A stretch of DNA of 64,000 nucleotides, taken from Diatrype stigma. Lineage: Eukaryota; Ascomycota; Sordariomycetes; Xylariales; Diatrypaceae. This document shows positions 46,568 through 59,040 of this stretch, piece by piece. The notes below the pieces were generated by a model. That model was not told the origin of the DNA. It searched no databases and was given only the letters and a program-made list of their open reading frames with translations. The stretch spans positions 124,001 to 188,000 of the forward strand of contig JAKJXP020000050.1 in assembly GCA_022225965.2 (NCBI GenBank), given 5' to 3'. Numbering within the stretch: position 1 is the stretch's first letter; every line of letters begins with the position of its first letter. The translations under genes and the position numbers were made by a program.

Positions 46568-49379
46568 GCTTTTTTTTCGGTTATTAGTTTTTAATAACCT
46601 GTTTATTTATTTTAAATGCTTATTTTTAATTTAAGCTCGTAAATCGATAATTTTTAAGGTTTAACGGCATTTAATTGCCGCTTTAATAATGCGTATATAT
46701 CGATTTATTAATAAATTACCCTTAAAATTACCGAACATTTATATTTCGATAAATATTTAATTGCCAATTATTTAATAATTTATTTTCGATAAGTTTATAA
46801 TTTTCTTTTATTTATGCGTTTTTTTTATTAAGCCGTAATATTATAATAATCGCAATATCGTTGCCGCCTTTTTATTGCTTAATTTTTTATTTTGCTTGTT
46901 ATTACGTTTTTGCTTTTCGTCGTCGTTTTTTTCCGTTTTTTCATTATTCGTTTATTGCCGTTTTATTGCTTTTTTATTGCCTTTTTTTGCTGCCGAAAAT
47001 GTCGTTTTATAAGAAAATCTTGGCCTTATGGCCGTTCGATAAGGATTTCGGTTAAAAAAGCAATTACGTATACGTTAATAATAACGATACGAATTACGGT
47101 TATTGCGAATTCGGCGAGTTTTATTAATATTGCGTCGGCTTTTTTATTTAAACGTTCGTATTCGTTACGTCGTATCGTTTATCGTCGGCAATAAATCGAT
47201 TTGCGTTTTTTATAAGCAAAATCGTAAAAAATCTTTAATTATAAATATTAATTTTTCATTTATTTGGGCGCTTATTAATTTATATTTAAATACCGATCGT
47301 TTTACGAAAAGCGATTTAAATTATCGTCGATTTTGCCGAAAATACCGACGTCGAATCGAATATTTTTTTGGTTACCTTAACGACCGATTTCCGTTCGAAA
47401 ACCGGCCGAAAAGCAATTCGCGAAATGAATCGTCGCATGGTTTTATTAAAGGCTATATATTTCGTTTTTTAAATTGCGTATTTAAAAAAAAAATATATCG
47501 TTTTCGGCGCTTTTAAAAAAAAGCGATTAATAATTACCGTTATCGAAATTTAATTTATACGCTAATTAATAACGTTATAATTCGAATATTAATTAAATAT
47601 TAACGCAAAAATATTTATAAATTCCGCCGTTATTTATTACCGATTAAATGCGATTTAATCGTTTTATAATTGCCGTTAAATAATTTACATTAAATTATAA
47701 ACGGCTTTATAACGAATTAAAAACGATACGTAACGTTATTATTTTTCGATCGGCATAAAATCGTCGATTTAAATTAAAAAAAAAGCATACGGTAATGCGT
47801 CGTTTTAATAAAAGCAATTTAATTATTGTTATTATAATTATAAACGAAATGGCTTTTTATAACCTTACGGTTCGAAATAGCCGCAATCGTTTCGTTCTGG
47901 TAATATTTAATTGCCGAAACGATTCGTTAATTTCGTTCCGTCGTCGTAAAGGCGGCGCCAGTATTTTCGTTAAAACGCGACCGGCTTTTTCGGTTACGTT
48001 TTTTAATCGTTTTATATCGTTTTCGGTTTATTAATCGTTAATTATTCGTTTAATTATTTCCGTATTTTTGGTTTTCGGCATTTTTTCGTTAATTGTTTAT
48101 TTTTTATTTATAACCAATTTTGCGTTTTTCGTTAGCTTTTAGCCGCTTTTTTAAAACGGCAATAAATCGAAAATCGATTTCGTTTACGTATCGCTTTAAT
48201 TGCTTTTTTAATCGCCTTTTTTAAACGACAATAACGCATAAATCGATTTCGACGATACGCCGACGGAAATTAAAAATATAAAGGTCGATTTCGAATAAAT
48301 ATTAATCTTACTTTTTTCGTATAGCTTATTAATAAAACGCCGGATTTTAAATCCGGAAATAATGGATTTAATTTTTATTATTATTAACTTTTAATCGGCA
48401 TTCGTTCGTTATTCGAACGTTATTTAGGTCTTTTTTTTTATAAAAAGCGTTTTGCTTTCATTTTTGTTTTTTCCTTTTTTTATGCTTCCTTTTATATTTA
48501 TGCGGCGTCGCCGACAAACCTAATAAAATAAAAAATCTTTATTTTGCAATTACTTTGCAAATATTTAAACGATTTTCGACCGATTTATAACGGATTTAAG
48601 CCGTTAAAATACCCAAAACTTTTTTTCGTTTATATTTTTTTGTTTTATAAATATCCAAACGGATTCCGTTTAATTTGCGATAAATTTAAGCCGCCAAAAT
48701 ATTTAAGGCTTATATAATAATTCTTTGCTAAGATATTTAAACGATTACCGATTAACTTATAACGAATAAGCCAATCAAAATGCCTAATAATCCGAATAAA
48801 CTACTTATTTTTATTTATCGTTTTATTTCTTATATGCTTTATGTATTTTCTTTTTGTAATGCGCTAATATTTATTAAGCGTTAATAAAATATTTTTTCGG
48901 CTTTTAAGTATTATATTTAACGGGCCATTTCTTTTTACTTAATAAGGAATCTTTTCGGCTTTCGGTCGTCGTAATAACGGATAATATTCTTTATTATTTA
49001 TTCCTTTTATTTTTTTTTAAATTTAATAATGCCGATTATTCGGAACCTTTTTAACGATCGTATTACGGCTTTAAAAAGGAAATAAAAAATATATCGTAAA
49101 TGCGTTAATACTTTATAAGCAGCTTAATTCGATAAGCTTATGTTTTTATTCGTTCGGCGACTTATATTCGAATATACGTCGGTATTAACTTAATTCTTTT
49201 TTTAAACCTAAAGTTTTTCGTAAATAAAGCTATTATCTGGCTTTTTTTAAATTTTATAAATATATAACGCTTATCGTAATGTTTTCTTTAAGTCGCCGTT
49301 GCTTTTTTTCAATAAACGCGCATTCGTCGCCGAATTCTTTCCGTTTTGTTTAAACGTTTTTTTATTTTTTATATTTAAA

Positions 49380-49890
49380 GTTATAACCGCTTAAGTATTT
49401 ATTTTATTATATAAGAATAATAATTATATAATATTTCGAACGGTAAATATTTCATAAATGCATTGTAATAATTATTATAACTAAATTCGGCTTTATAAAA
49501 ATTTTTGGCTTAATTATTTTATTTTATATCGTAATATTTTCGGAAATACCTTTTTAAGTTTTAATTTATGCGCTTTATTTAATCGTTCGTTTATAAATAA
49601 TATGCCATTAATAATCGGCGCTTAATTTTTCGCGCGTTATAAAGCTTTTTTCAAAACTTATTAATTAATAATTCATTTTTATCGCTAACGATATTTTCGA
49701 ATAATCCAAATCGGCATTTTATTTTTCGATATAACATTTCCGCCAATTCGACGGTTATAAGCGTTTTTAACGTAAATATAAATAATGTTATTTTCGTAAA
49801 TCGATTTATAATAACCAAAATGGCATTATAATTAATCCCGTTATTTCTTAAGCTTATTAAAAGGCCCGTAATAAAATTTATATTAATTTT
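49380..49890 (-). pseudogene. Gypsy integrase remnant (older element)
   Basis: Minus-strand translation gives NFITGLLISLR..., VIINRFTKITLFI, LAEMLYRKIK, GLFENIVSDKNELL, LLMAYYLQT-like and AEFSYNNYYN. These line up with the DDE integrase core of Ty3/Gypsy (VxDRFTKM, IVSDR, AYHPQTDGQTER, AEFAYN) once stops from C-to-T changes are ignored. Non-functional. Confidence 0.7.
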
Positions 49891-49945
49891 TTAAAACGAT
49901 TAATTCGATAACGGCAAAAATTATAACGTTCCGTATGGCTTATGC

Positions 49946-50187
49946 TGTTACGGGCCAGAAAGGATTCCAGGAAAGAAGCTGGCATTTCTTATCTAAGAAG
50001 TGAAATACTAAACATAAGGAAAAAAGAAAGGAAAGAAAAAAAAATCAAAAACGCGGCAACGTATTTATATGAAATAAAAATGGGGCAGGTTCACAATAGG
50101 CATTTAAATAATAAAAAGGAAATCCCTTTATTAAAATGCCACCTACCAGTACCTACTAACGGAATGCCACCTGCCAATATCGTCACA
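49946..50187 (-). repeat. LTR of younger Gypsy element (3' LTR in coding orientation)
   Basis: 242 bp beginning TGTTACGGGCCAGAAAGG and ending GTCACA; 5'-TG...CA-3' ends preserved. Matches 56820-57060 with differences that are almost all transitions. Flanked on the left by TATGC (49941-49945). A G-rich tract (complement of TTACCCCCCCGTCC, from 50188) adjoins it, fitting a polypurine tract for a minus-strand element. Confidence 0.85.
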
Positions 50188-50217
50188 TTACCCCCCCGTC
50201 CGAAAAAAAAACCGCCT

Positions 50218-50360
50218 ACGGTTCTTTATACTTAATGAAAATCGAACCGTATACCTTATGAAAAAGAAAAAAAAAAATTATACAACCGACTTCCAGACAA
50301 AAAAGGTTTACCCTCGGTATTGCCTAACCATTCCGTTACCGAAACCCCAATTCGGCTTTT
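50218..50360 (-). other. tRNA-like fragment near the LTR
   Basis: Minus-strand words GGAATGGTTAGGCAATACC (box A-like) and GGTTCGATTTTC (box B-like after possible C-to-T change) occur about 80 nt apart. The stems do not fold convincingly. Listed because the same box A/box B spacing is seen in the two Pol III units at 8.9 and 19.8 kb. Confidence 0.2.
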
Positions 50361-52699
50361 TAATATATTAGCCCTATACGGCTACGTTATTAAAATTTTT
50401 TTATTATAACGGATTATATATATCTTTAATGGGGGTTTTTTCTTTTTCTTCGTAATCCTTTATTAATAGCTTTGTTTAAAGCCGAAAAGTTATCGTTTTT
50501 ATATAAGAAATCGAATTCGTTTTTTTTTGCGGCTTATTTTTATTTCTTTAAACGTTTCGGTGGTTCCGGTTATTCGGAATATGTATTATAATATTCCTTA
50601 AGTTTTTTAGGAGCGTTTTTAAATAATTCCGCATTATATTAAATTAGGTCCGAATCTTATTTTTTTTATTAAACCTAATATTGCAATTTTTTATAATAAA
50701 GTTTAAAATTATTAATATTAATTATTTCTTATTTTTTTTCGTCGTTAATGACTTCGTTTTTAAGGTTCTTATTGGTTTGCCTTGGTATCGGATTATTTAA
50801 GTATCGTCGCAATCGGTTTACGTAAAAAACGTCCGTTTTTTGCTAATCGTCGGAAACCTTTAGCTTATAGAAATATCCTTTATATTTAAGAATTTCGTAG
50901 CATTGTCGTATTAAGGGAAAGTCGAGCTTATCGCTTAAGTTATTTATCGATTATAATTTTTTAATAATAAATACCTTATTTTTTACGTCGAAATCGGGTT
51001 GTTTTTTGTAAGTATTTGCTTAACGGGCCATTTTTTTCTAAGCGTTTTGCATGTTTTTTTTTACGGCTTTCACGTAGCCTTTTAACGTTAATGCAAGCTC
51101 CTATGCTTTTTTTCGTATAATTTTCTTTCGTAAAGTTATATCGGTAAAATTCTATATCCTTTTGTTTTAATCGAAATGCATTAATATTGAAAATCTAAAT
51201 AGGGCTTCGTATAGTTTCATGCCGATAAAGTCGTAAAAAATGGATATTTAAATCGCGTTTATTATCGATAGCGCTATTAACCAATTATTTTTCTAATAAT
51301 TTACGAAAGGCCATAACCGTTAATCGAGATATTTATTTATAATTTCTGTTTATTCCGTTATTTGGAAATGTCTTAAAAATAACAATTTCTATATAATTCC
51401 CAAGATTTAGGATAATTCGTTTAAAAAATCGGAAATAAATTAAAGGCCTTAATTGCTTATTACCGATAATAATAAGCCGAATATTTTTTAAAGGCCTTAA
51501 TAATATATTATAATAGCGTTTTTTATTATTATAATAATTTTATAAAATATCGTTTAAAAGGCTTTATTTAATCGGTTTATTATTATTAATGCATTATTAT
51601 ATCCGAATTTATTTTTAGACATATTCTTGAAATTTATAACGATGTTTTGCTAATAACGCAACGAAACGAATAAAGGATATAACTATCTTAATGTTTTATT
51701 TCGGGGTTTCTTTAAAAATCGATAAATTATGCAGTTTTTTATATATCGATTAATGTTATTAATTATTTCCAGCTATGAATATCGTATTAAAATTATTTTT
51801 TTTATTTTATTTCGTTCGAAATGAACCGTTATTAATCGGTAATGTATATTTTCTATTAATTATATTTAAAAGTTATCTTAATTAGGAATTAACAATTTAC
51901 CCCGATATAATAAATACTTTTTACCGAATATAATTTATGCAGAGTCTTTAAAAATACGAGCCTTTTTCCGTAAATTATTTAATTCTGGGTTAATATAATT
52001 GGCATTTAAAATTGCATTAATAAATAATACTCCGAATAATTCGAATGGTAAATAATTAATTTCGTTTAATATTATTACTTGCGTTAAATACCGAACGAAT
52101 TCGATCGTTTATATAATAGGTTTAAATATCGCCGTATTTCGTTTTACGTATTTAATTGCCTTTTATGTTCTTAATTCGTTAATTTTTCTTAAGAACGAAT
52201 CGGATACGATATTGTTTTTTCTTAAGCGGTAAGTAATAATAAAATTATATTATAACATTAATTCTGCTTATCCGTTTTATTTCATATTAAGCTGTCGTTT
52301 AATACCGAAATATTCGAAGGCCTAATAATCGGTTACTACCAAAAATAAAGTTTGTTATAATCCGATAAATTCCGTTCGTTAATATTGTAATCTTTTTATT
52401 ATTATTATTAATTTTCTGTCGTAAATGGAATAATGGAATTCGGCTTTTTTTATGGTCTTTAAATAATATACGACCGGGTATTATTTATTATTATTTCCCT
52501 TTTACGAAAATACTTCCGCCGTTATATCGTTAAAGGCGTCGGTTTCCATTCGTATCTCCTTTTTATAGTTAAAATGTATTAGCATTAATGCGTTTAATAC
52601 TCGGTTTTTTAATTCGTTAAAGGCATATTAATAATCGTCCGTTTAATTAAAAGGTAATTCTTTTTTTATTAAATTATTTAATAGTTTTATTATACGGCT

Positions 52700-53709
52700 A
52701 AATTTCCATATGAATTTTCGATAAAAGTTATAAAATCCTAAAAAAAACTGGACTCCTTTTATCGAATTAAGTTCCTTTTAATTTCGGATTACTGCCATTT
52801 TCTTTGGGTTAACGGAAATGCCCTTAATGCCGATTACGAAGCCAAAAAATTGTATTTCGGTTATATTGAATTTGCATTTATTTAAATCCGCCTATAATCC
52901 GTAAATACGGAATCGTATAAATATCTTTTTAACGTAATCCTAATGTTTTAATTCGTTATTAAAATATATTAATATATTATTTATATAGGCGTTATAAAAT
53001 ACGTCGAAATAATCTATTAAATAATCGTTTATATATCGCTAAAAGATTAATAAGCCGTTAATTAATTTAAATGGCATTATTTTATATTTATATGCGCCGT
53101 ATTATATATAAAACGTCGTAAGCTTTTCGTAAACCGGGTCGATTTTAATACGATAAAAGGCTTAACGAATATCGATTTTAGTAAATATTTTTATTTTGGC
53201 AATACGAATTAACGTTTCGTTAATTAAAAATAATGGATATTTATTTTTTTTATTATGGCATTTAATCGTTTAAAATTAACGCAAAACCGTAGTTTTCTTT
53301 TATATTCTTTAGGTGCCATTAATACCGGAATTCCTTATGGGACTAAGTTAGGTTCGATAAATCCTTTCTTTAAGTTATCGATAATATAAGCACAGCAAGT
53401 TTTTAACTTTTTTAATGACATTTTATATAAGGGGCTATGGCTTAAGTCGGCCGTAATGATATTTTTTTTCAATTTAATTTTATAATTAATGGGCATATAT
53501 AAGGCCAGTTTATCGGAATTTATTTTGTTAAAAATATTCAAATAATTTTTAAGGTATTTCGGAATTATCCTTTTTACGGCTTTCCTAAGAAACTTTTCGT
53601 TATCCGCAAAAGGTTCGCTTTTTCGTTTTTTGTTTTGAATAAAACGTTTTATTTCGTATAAGATAATGGTATTAATGTAAATATATTTAACGGTATCCAT
53701 AAACGCCAA
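52700..53709 (-). pseudogene. Gypsy reverse transcriptase/RNase H remnant (younger element)
   Basis: An open stretch of 124 codons (53335-53709) reads into YMPINYKIKLKKNI, SPLYKMSLKKLK and IDNLKKGFIEPNLVP, the hallmark entry of Ty3/Gypsy reverse transcriptase. Downstream in the same frame are GIPVLMAPKEYKRKLRFCVN, ETLIRIAKIKIFTKIDIR and ITEIQFFGFVI with interspersed TAA/TAG. The catalytic YxDD-type box is degraded (YIDNIL). Confidence 0.8.
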
Positions 53710-56263
53710 AGCTCTTATTATTATTATATTTCTTAAGAATCGGTATTTGTATTAATTAATACCGTTTCGTTATATTATATAAAAACCGTAATTATCGATT
53801 TACATGGATCCGGTTTAAGAATCCTTATTAATTTTATTTCTTCGTTATTGTTTTATTTTTTTCGAGGAATAAACGTAATTAATGCCCGATATGATTCGAT
53901 TTATTTTTTCCGTTAATGGATTTTTATTACGTATTATATTTTAATAAAATGGTTAAATATATGTTTTAAAAAAAAACGAAATGGCTCGTTTTTGTTATTT
54001 GTTTCGGCCTTTTTTAAAAGGATCTTTAATTTTCGTATTCGTTTTTTAACGTTCTTTTTATATTAACGCCTTTTGGTTTTGACCTTTTTTGTAATAAATA
54101 CAGGCTCGTTTCCGTTATTTTATAAATTGGAAGCGTTATTATTTGCTTAGGGGAATTCGTGGGAATTAATAGGATTATCGGATATATCCTTTATTTAAGG
54201 TGGTTAATATGTCCTTTCCGAAAATAGGACGAATCGTATGCGTTTTTCTTAATCGGAACGTAAAGGTTTTCGTTTAAGTATTTATCGTTTTATTTGGTCC
54301 TTGTTATTATTATCTTTATTTGCGTTACGTTTTTAATAATAAGCGTTTAATTAATCGTTACGTCGATAAGTATCGTATTAATATAACGAATTTATCGTTT
54401 TATTTGATTATATCGTTTTATTTCTCGAAATATCGGTATTCGGGATTATAATTCATTTATTAAAAAAAATGAATTTATATCGGGCGGCGTTTATTAATAC
54501 GTTATATTTCTTTAATTAAATGCGATCCAAAATAAAATCATGTTGCATATCCAAAACGAAAAAAGGTACGCGGGATATAGCGTATTCTTATATTTTTAGG
54601 ATAGCCAAAATGGCTATTTCGATAAGTTATAAAGGGGATTTATTATATCCCGTAATTGGGGGTTATTAGGATAAATCCATAATTTATATTTACAATAAGC
54701 GCTTTATTCGTTTAATAAAAGTTATATTTATAAATACGTAATTTCCAGCTTCCGTATTTACGAAAGCATTACGTATAATTAAAGAAAATCCATTATTAAT
54801 TACGGTATATAAAATAATAAACGAATTCTTATTTAAGTAACGAAATAAATTAAAGGGTATCTTTTTATTCCGTATAACGCCAAATTCGTTAAATATTTTC
54901 CTGAAATAAAAAACGATTTATTCCAGGATTATTCTTTTTTTTATTCGTTTTCGCTTATTAATGCGGTTTTATTAAAAACAAAGAAATATCGATTTACGAT
55001 AAATTAAATAATAGCTTTATTCGGAATCTGGGATTATTTCTTTAATTTATAAGAATAATTTTTAATAATATAATCCTTTTTTTTATAAACGAAATATCGG
55101 CTTTTGCGATATAAACGGACAAATCCTTTTATAATCGGTCGGGAAAACACCTTCTTTTCGCCTACCGGTATTGGATTTAAGGATTATGCATTTTGTTATT
55201 TATCGCAATTAAAACTATTACGATTATCATTCTTTTTTTTCCGGTTGGAATTATTATTCGATATTTTTTTCCGGATTCGGTTGGCTTATTTTATATTAAA
55301 AACGGTTTTCGCTTTTAAACGTACATATTAATCAAAAGTAATCTTATTATTTAAAAAGAATTAAAATAATTGGTTTTATAAAATAACGTAAAACTTACGT
55401 TTAAAGTCTCTTTTATAAAAGGCTTTGGAAATTCCAATCTCTTCCGTTAAACGGACGAACTTATTTTTAAATATTATATAATCGTTACCGGGCTGCATTT
55501 ATAAATCGTCGTATTCGTTACGGGCCAATGCCGCATAATTAAGGTCGTAATATTCGGCGAATAATTAATTTATAAGTTTATTAAATAATTTAATATATTT
55601 TGGATAAGTATTTCGGAAATATGATTATAGGTTTTCCGTAACGCTTTCGTTTATGCGACCCTTAATATATCCTTATCGGATTCGATTCGTAACGAAATAA
55701 TTTTTATTTGCCGCAAGTTTATTTTGTAACTTACGGTATTAAATTTCGAAAAAAACTTTATTTTTCGAAGTGTTATGATTAAAAATAAGAAAATCGGAAA
55801 ATTTCGTGCTTTTCCTAAAGGATAAGAATTAACTAAATCGCTAATTCGTACCGATAAGTATTTTAATTCGTTAACCTCGATCAAAACTAAAGGATTTGCC
55901 TAATTAATTTAATATGTTTCCCGATAAAAAAAATAAATCGAATAATAAGATTTATTATTAGTTATTAAATATTTATATTTTATTGCTTTTTCCGGTTATT
56001 AAGCCGATTATTGCGGTTTTTAATTCGTTTCGTTTCTTAATTATAACGTTAAAATCCTATTTTAAGGTATTTAGTTATTTTAATAATTTTTCGGAGTCGC
56101 TTTTTAAAAAGTGCTAACGGTAATATTTGGCTTATAGTTATATTACGTTTATATTCGAATTAAGACTTAAGGCGGTTTAATATAATTTATTTACTTAATT
56201 GCGATATATAAATATTAAAATAATCCGCAGCTTTATTTTAACGAATATAACCTTTAAATGGAT

Positions 56264-56656
56264 TTAATATAATTTATGCCAAGCATTAAAATTTATAATC
56301 CCAAAATATTTAATATTAACGGTTTTGTTAGTATTAAAAAAAGCCCAAAATGGCATTATAGGGCCATTTTTTACGTAAAAGGCATTTAATTTAATAACCT
56401 TATCGTTAATATCGGATCCATAAATATTTGCAATATTTATTCGATATCGGTAACAAAAATATTTTTTTTCGATTAAAAAAGTTGCTTCGTTTTTAATTTC
56501 TTTATCGTTAACGTTTTTGCCTTTATCGTTAATTCGTTCGGCAATAACTAAGCCGAAAACGGATCGCAATACATTAATAGCTTTAAGTAATCGTCGTTTT
56601 AAAACCGAATTGGCTTTATGGTTTTCCTTAGAAATTAGGACATCGTAATTTTCCAA
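56264..56656 (-). pseudogene. Remnant ORF near the 5' end of the younger element
   Basis: 130 codons without a stop on the coding strand of the element, just inside the 5' LTR, where gag would be expected. No zinc knuckle or capsid motif is visible. Composition is RIP-like (Lys/Asn/Ile-rich). Confidence 0.3.
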
Positions 56657-56819
56657 ATCGAAGCGAATCTTTTTTTAAGCCTTCGCGATTATTTCCTGTT
56701 CGCTTTTTTTAGCGGCAATTCGTTTTTCGTTATTTCTCGCCATTATAATAAAGGATTTCTTCGTATTCGGGGGATATTTTATAACTTTTCCAGGCAATAA
56801 GGAATAATATTTAATATTA

Positions 56820-57060
56820 TATTACGAGCCAAAAAGGATTTTAAGAAAAAAGCTGGCATTTCCTATTTAAGAAGTGAAATATTAAACATAAGGAAAAGAA
56901 AAAGGAAAAAAAAAGAATTAAAGGCGCGGCAGCGTATTTATATGAAATAAAAGTGGGGCAGGTTCATAATAGGCATTTAAACAATAAAAAGAAAGTCCCT
57001 TTATTGGAATGCCACCTGCCAGCACCTGCCAGCGGAATGCTACCTGCTAATGTCGTTACA
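56820..57060 (-). repeat. LTR of younger Gypsy element (5' LTR in coding orientation)
   Basis: 241 bp, TATTACGAGCC...GTTACA, corresponding to TGTTACGGGCC...GTCACA of the other LTR; the terminal G and several C/G bases have become A/T. Followed by TATGC, the target duplication. Confidence 0.85.
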
Positions 57061-58589
57061 TATGCTTAAGCTTTATGATTTCTTAATACGTCGAATACGA
57101 TTCGACGTACGTATAAATATCGGTCGTTATGTTCTTTTAATAAAACTTCCGTTTTAAAAGCTTTATAATTTACTAGCTTTTTATATAATCCGTTTTCGAA
57201 TTGTCGTAATATTAATATATTAATTATTATTATAAAATAAATTACGCCGGAATTATTAGCTTATTCTTAAAAAAACAAATGTCGTATTTATTTATACGAT
57301 AACCGCCTCGAATATCGAATCGTCGGCAAACGATTTCCGTTAAGGTTTATAAGTTTAAGGCTTTTTTTTTATAACTTTTTAATTTATTCGTAAAATCGTC
57401 GAAACGCCTTTAATATTTAAGCGCCTTTCTTTTTCGTTAAGGCTTTCGTTAACGGAAAAAAAACGTTTTGTAATAATATTTCGGCGTTTACGTAATCGTT
57501 TTCGGATTTCGACCCTTCGAAATTCGGGCGTTTAAAAGTTTTGCTTTTACCGGCCCTTTATGCTTTTTTTACGATACGCATTAAAACGATTACGTAATAA
57601 AAATTTTCCGGCATTCGTTAGTTATTTAGGGCCTATTTTTATTATAGCACTAAATAAGGATTTTCTTCGATTTTCGCTTTTACGGTCGTTCTTTAAGCGG
57701 CAATTATTTAATATTCGGCCGGAAATTTTACGGCTAACGAATTTTATATTGCCCGGAATATTTATTTAATTTTGGAATAATTAAAATAATTATGGTTTTA
57801 ATTCGTTAATACTTATTTTACTTCGATTAGCAGTTTTTTCGTAAAATAAAGCTTTTTTATTAAAATAAATAATACGTCGCCGAAATAAATCGGCTTAAAT
57901 ATATAATCCGATTGCCGATTAAATTCGTTAATTAAATTCGTAATTTCCGGCTTATATTGCAAATTAAAATCGAATTAAAATAACTTATATATTTAATAGG
58001 CTAATTTATTTCGAAAGTTCTTCGCCGGAACGTTAATAATTCCTTATAAAGCTTTATGGTTTATAAATACGGAAAATTCCTATTCGGTTTTTTTTTAAAA
58101 AATGGCGCCAATACTTTAAACTTTCGATTATAGCCAAAAATTCCTATTAAGTCGTTTCTTATTGCGTTTCGATATTTATAAGCTTTCGCAACTAAAAAGT
58201 AACGGGGTTTTATTTATTATTATGCAATTAAAACAAAATTCCGAAAATTGCTTTTAAAAATGCGTCCGTTTTTATTTTTATCTTTTTAATATGGTTTTAA
58301 TATCGAAATATAATTGCCGATTAAAAGGCGCCTTATAATTTTATAAAAGCCGCCTTCGCTTTATTTAGCCATTAAAAGATTCGTTGCCGCATTTTTTTCT
58401 TTAAAAGCGTTATAATCGGCGCGGTAATTTTGGAATAATTAAATATAAACTTTTTATAAAAATTAATAAATTTCATAAATACCTAAATATTTCGAATCGA
58501 TTTAAAATACGGCCATTATTATATAACGACGACTTTATTCGAATTTATTTTAATTCCGTCGGTATTTATAATAAACCCTAAAAACGAAA

Positions 58590-59040
58590 TCTCTTTTTAA
58601 AAAAACTCGCATTTAAATAGCTTTACGAATAATTAATATTTTCGCAAACGTTCGTAAATTAATCGAAAATACATTACATGCTTTTCTTTATTTTCCGAAA
58701 AAATAATAATATTATTTAAATATATTACGTAAACTTTATTTATTAATTCAGCTAAGGCTTTATATATATAAGCCTAAAGAATAACCGAAACATTCGTTAA
58801 TTTAAATGGCAGAATAATATATTTAAATTATCCGTAATACGTACGAAACACGGTTTTTTATTTGTTACCTTTTTTAATGCAAATCTTATAATAAACGTTT
58901 TTTAAATTAAATTTAACAAAAACCTTAACGAAACCTAATCGGCTTATAATTTCCGAAATTGAAAGTAAAAAATAACGGGTTTTAACCGTTATTTTATTTA
59001 GCGCTTTATAATCGATATATAAACAAAATGCGCCTTTTAA
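58590..59040 (-). pseudogene. Gypsy reverse transcriptase remnant (older element)
   Basis: Minus-strand translation reads KGAFCLYIDYKALNKITVKT, RYFLLSISEII, VFVKFNLKNVYYKI, TVFRTYYG and IYLNNIIIFSENKEKH, matching the Ty3/Gypsy core (DYRALNKIT, FTKLDL, TAFRTRYG, YLDDILIFS). The catalytic YLDD is YLNN, and stops occur at former Gln/Trp codons. Confidence 0.8.

Larger units (their letters stand above)
49941..57065 (-). mobile_element. Ty3/Gypsy LTR retrotransposon, complete boundaries, RIP-mutated
   Basis: Element 49946-57060 (7,115 bp) with LTRs of 242 and 241 bp and a perfect 5-bp target duplication TATGC (49941-49945 and 57061-57065). Minus-strand pol remnants are present: KYLKNYLNIFN..., KGFIEPNLVPYGIPVLMAPK, LRFCVNFKRLNAIIKKNKYP and further RNase H and zinc-binding-like segments down to about 51,850. 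The polypurine-like tract lies next to the LTR at 50187, as expected for this direction. No intact ORF remains. Confidence 0.85.

Noticed and set aside
47103..47516. 137-codon plus-strand ORF in the AT island
   Set aside because: Phe/Arg/Ile-rich translation of RIPed DNA antisense to a Gypsy element; no domain.
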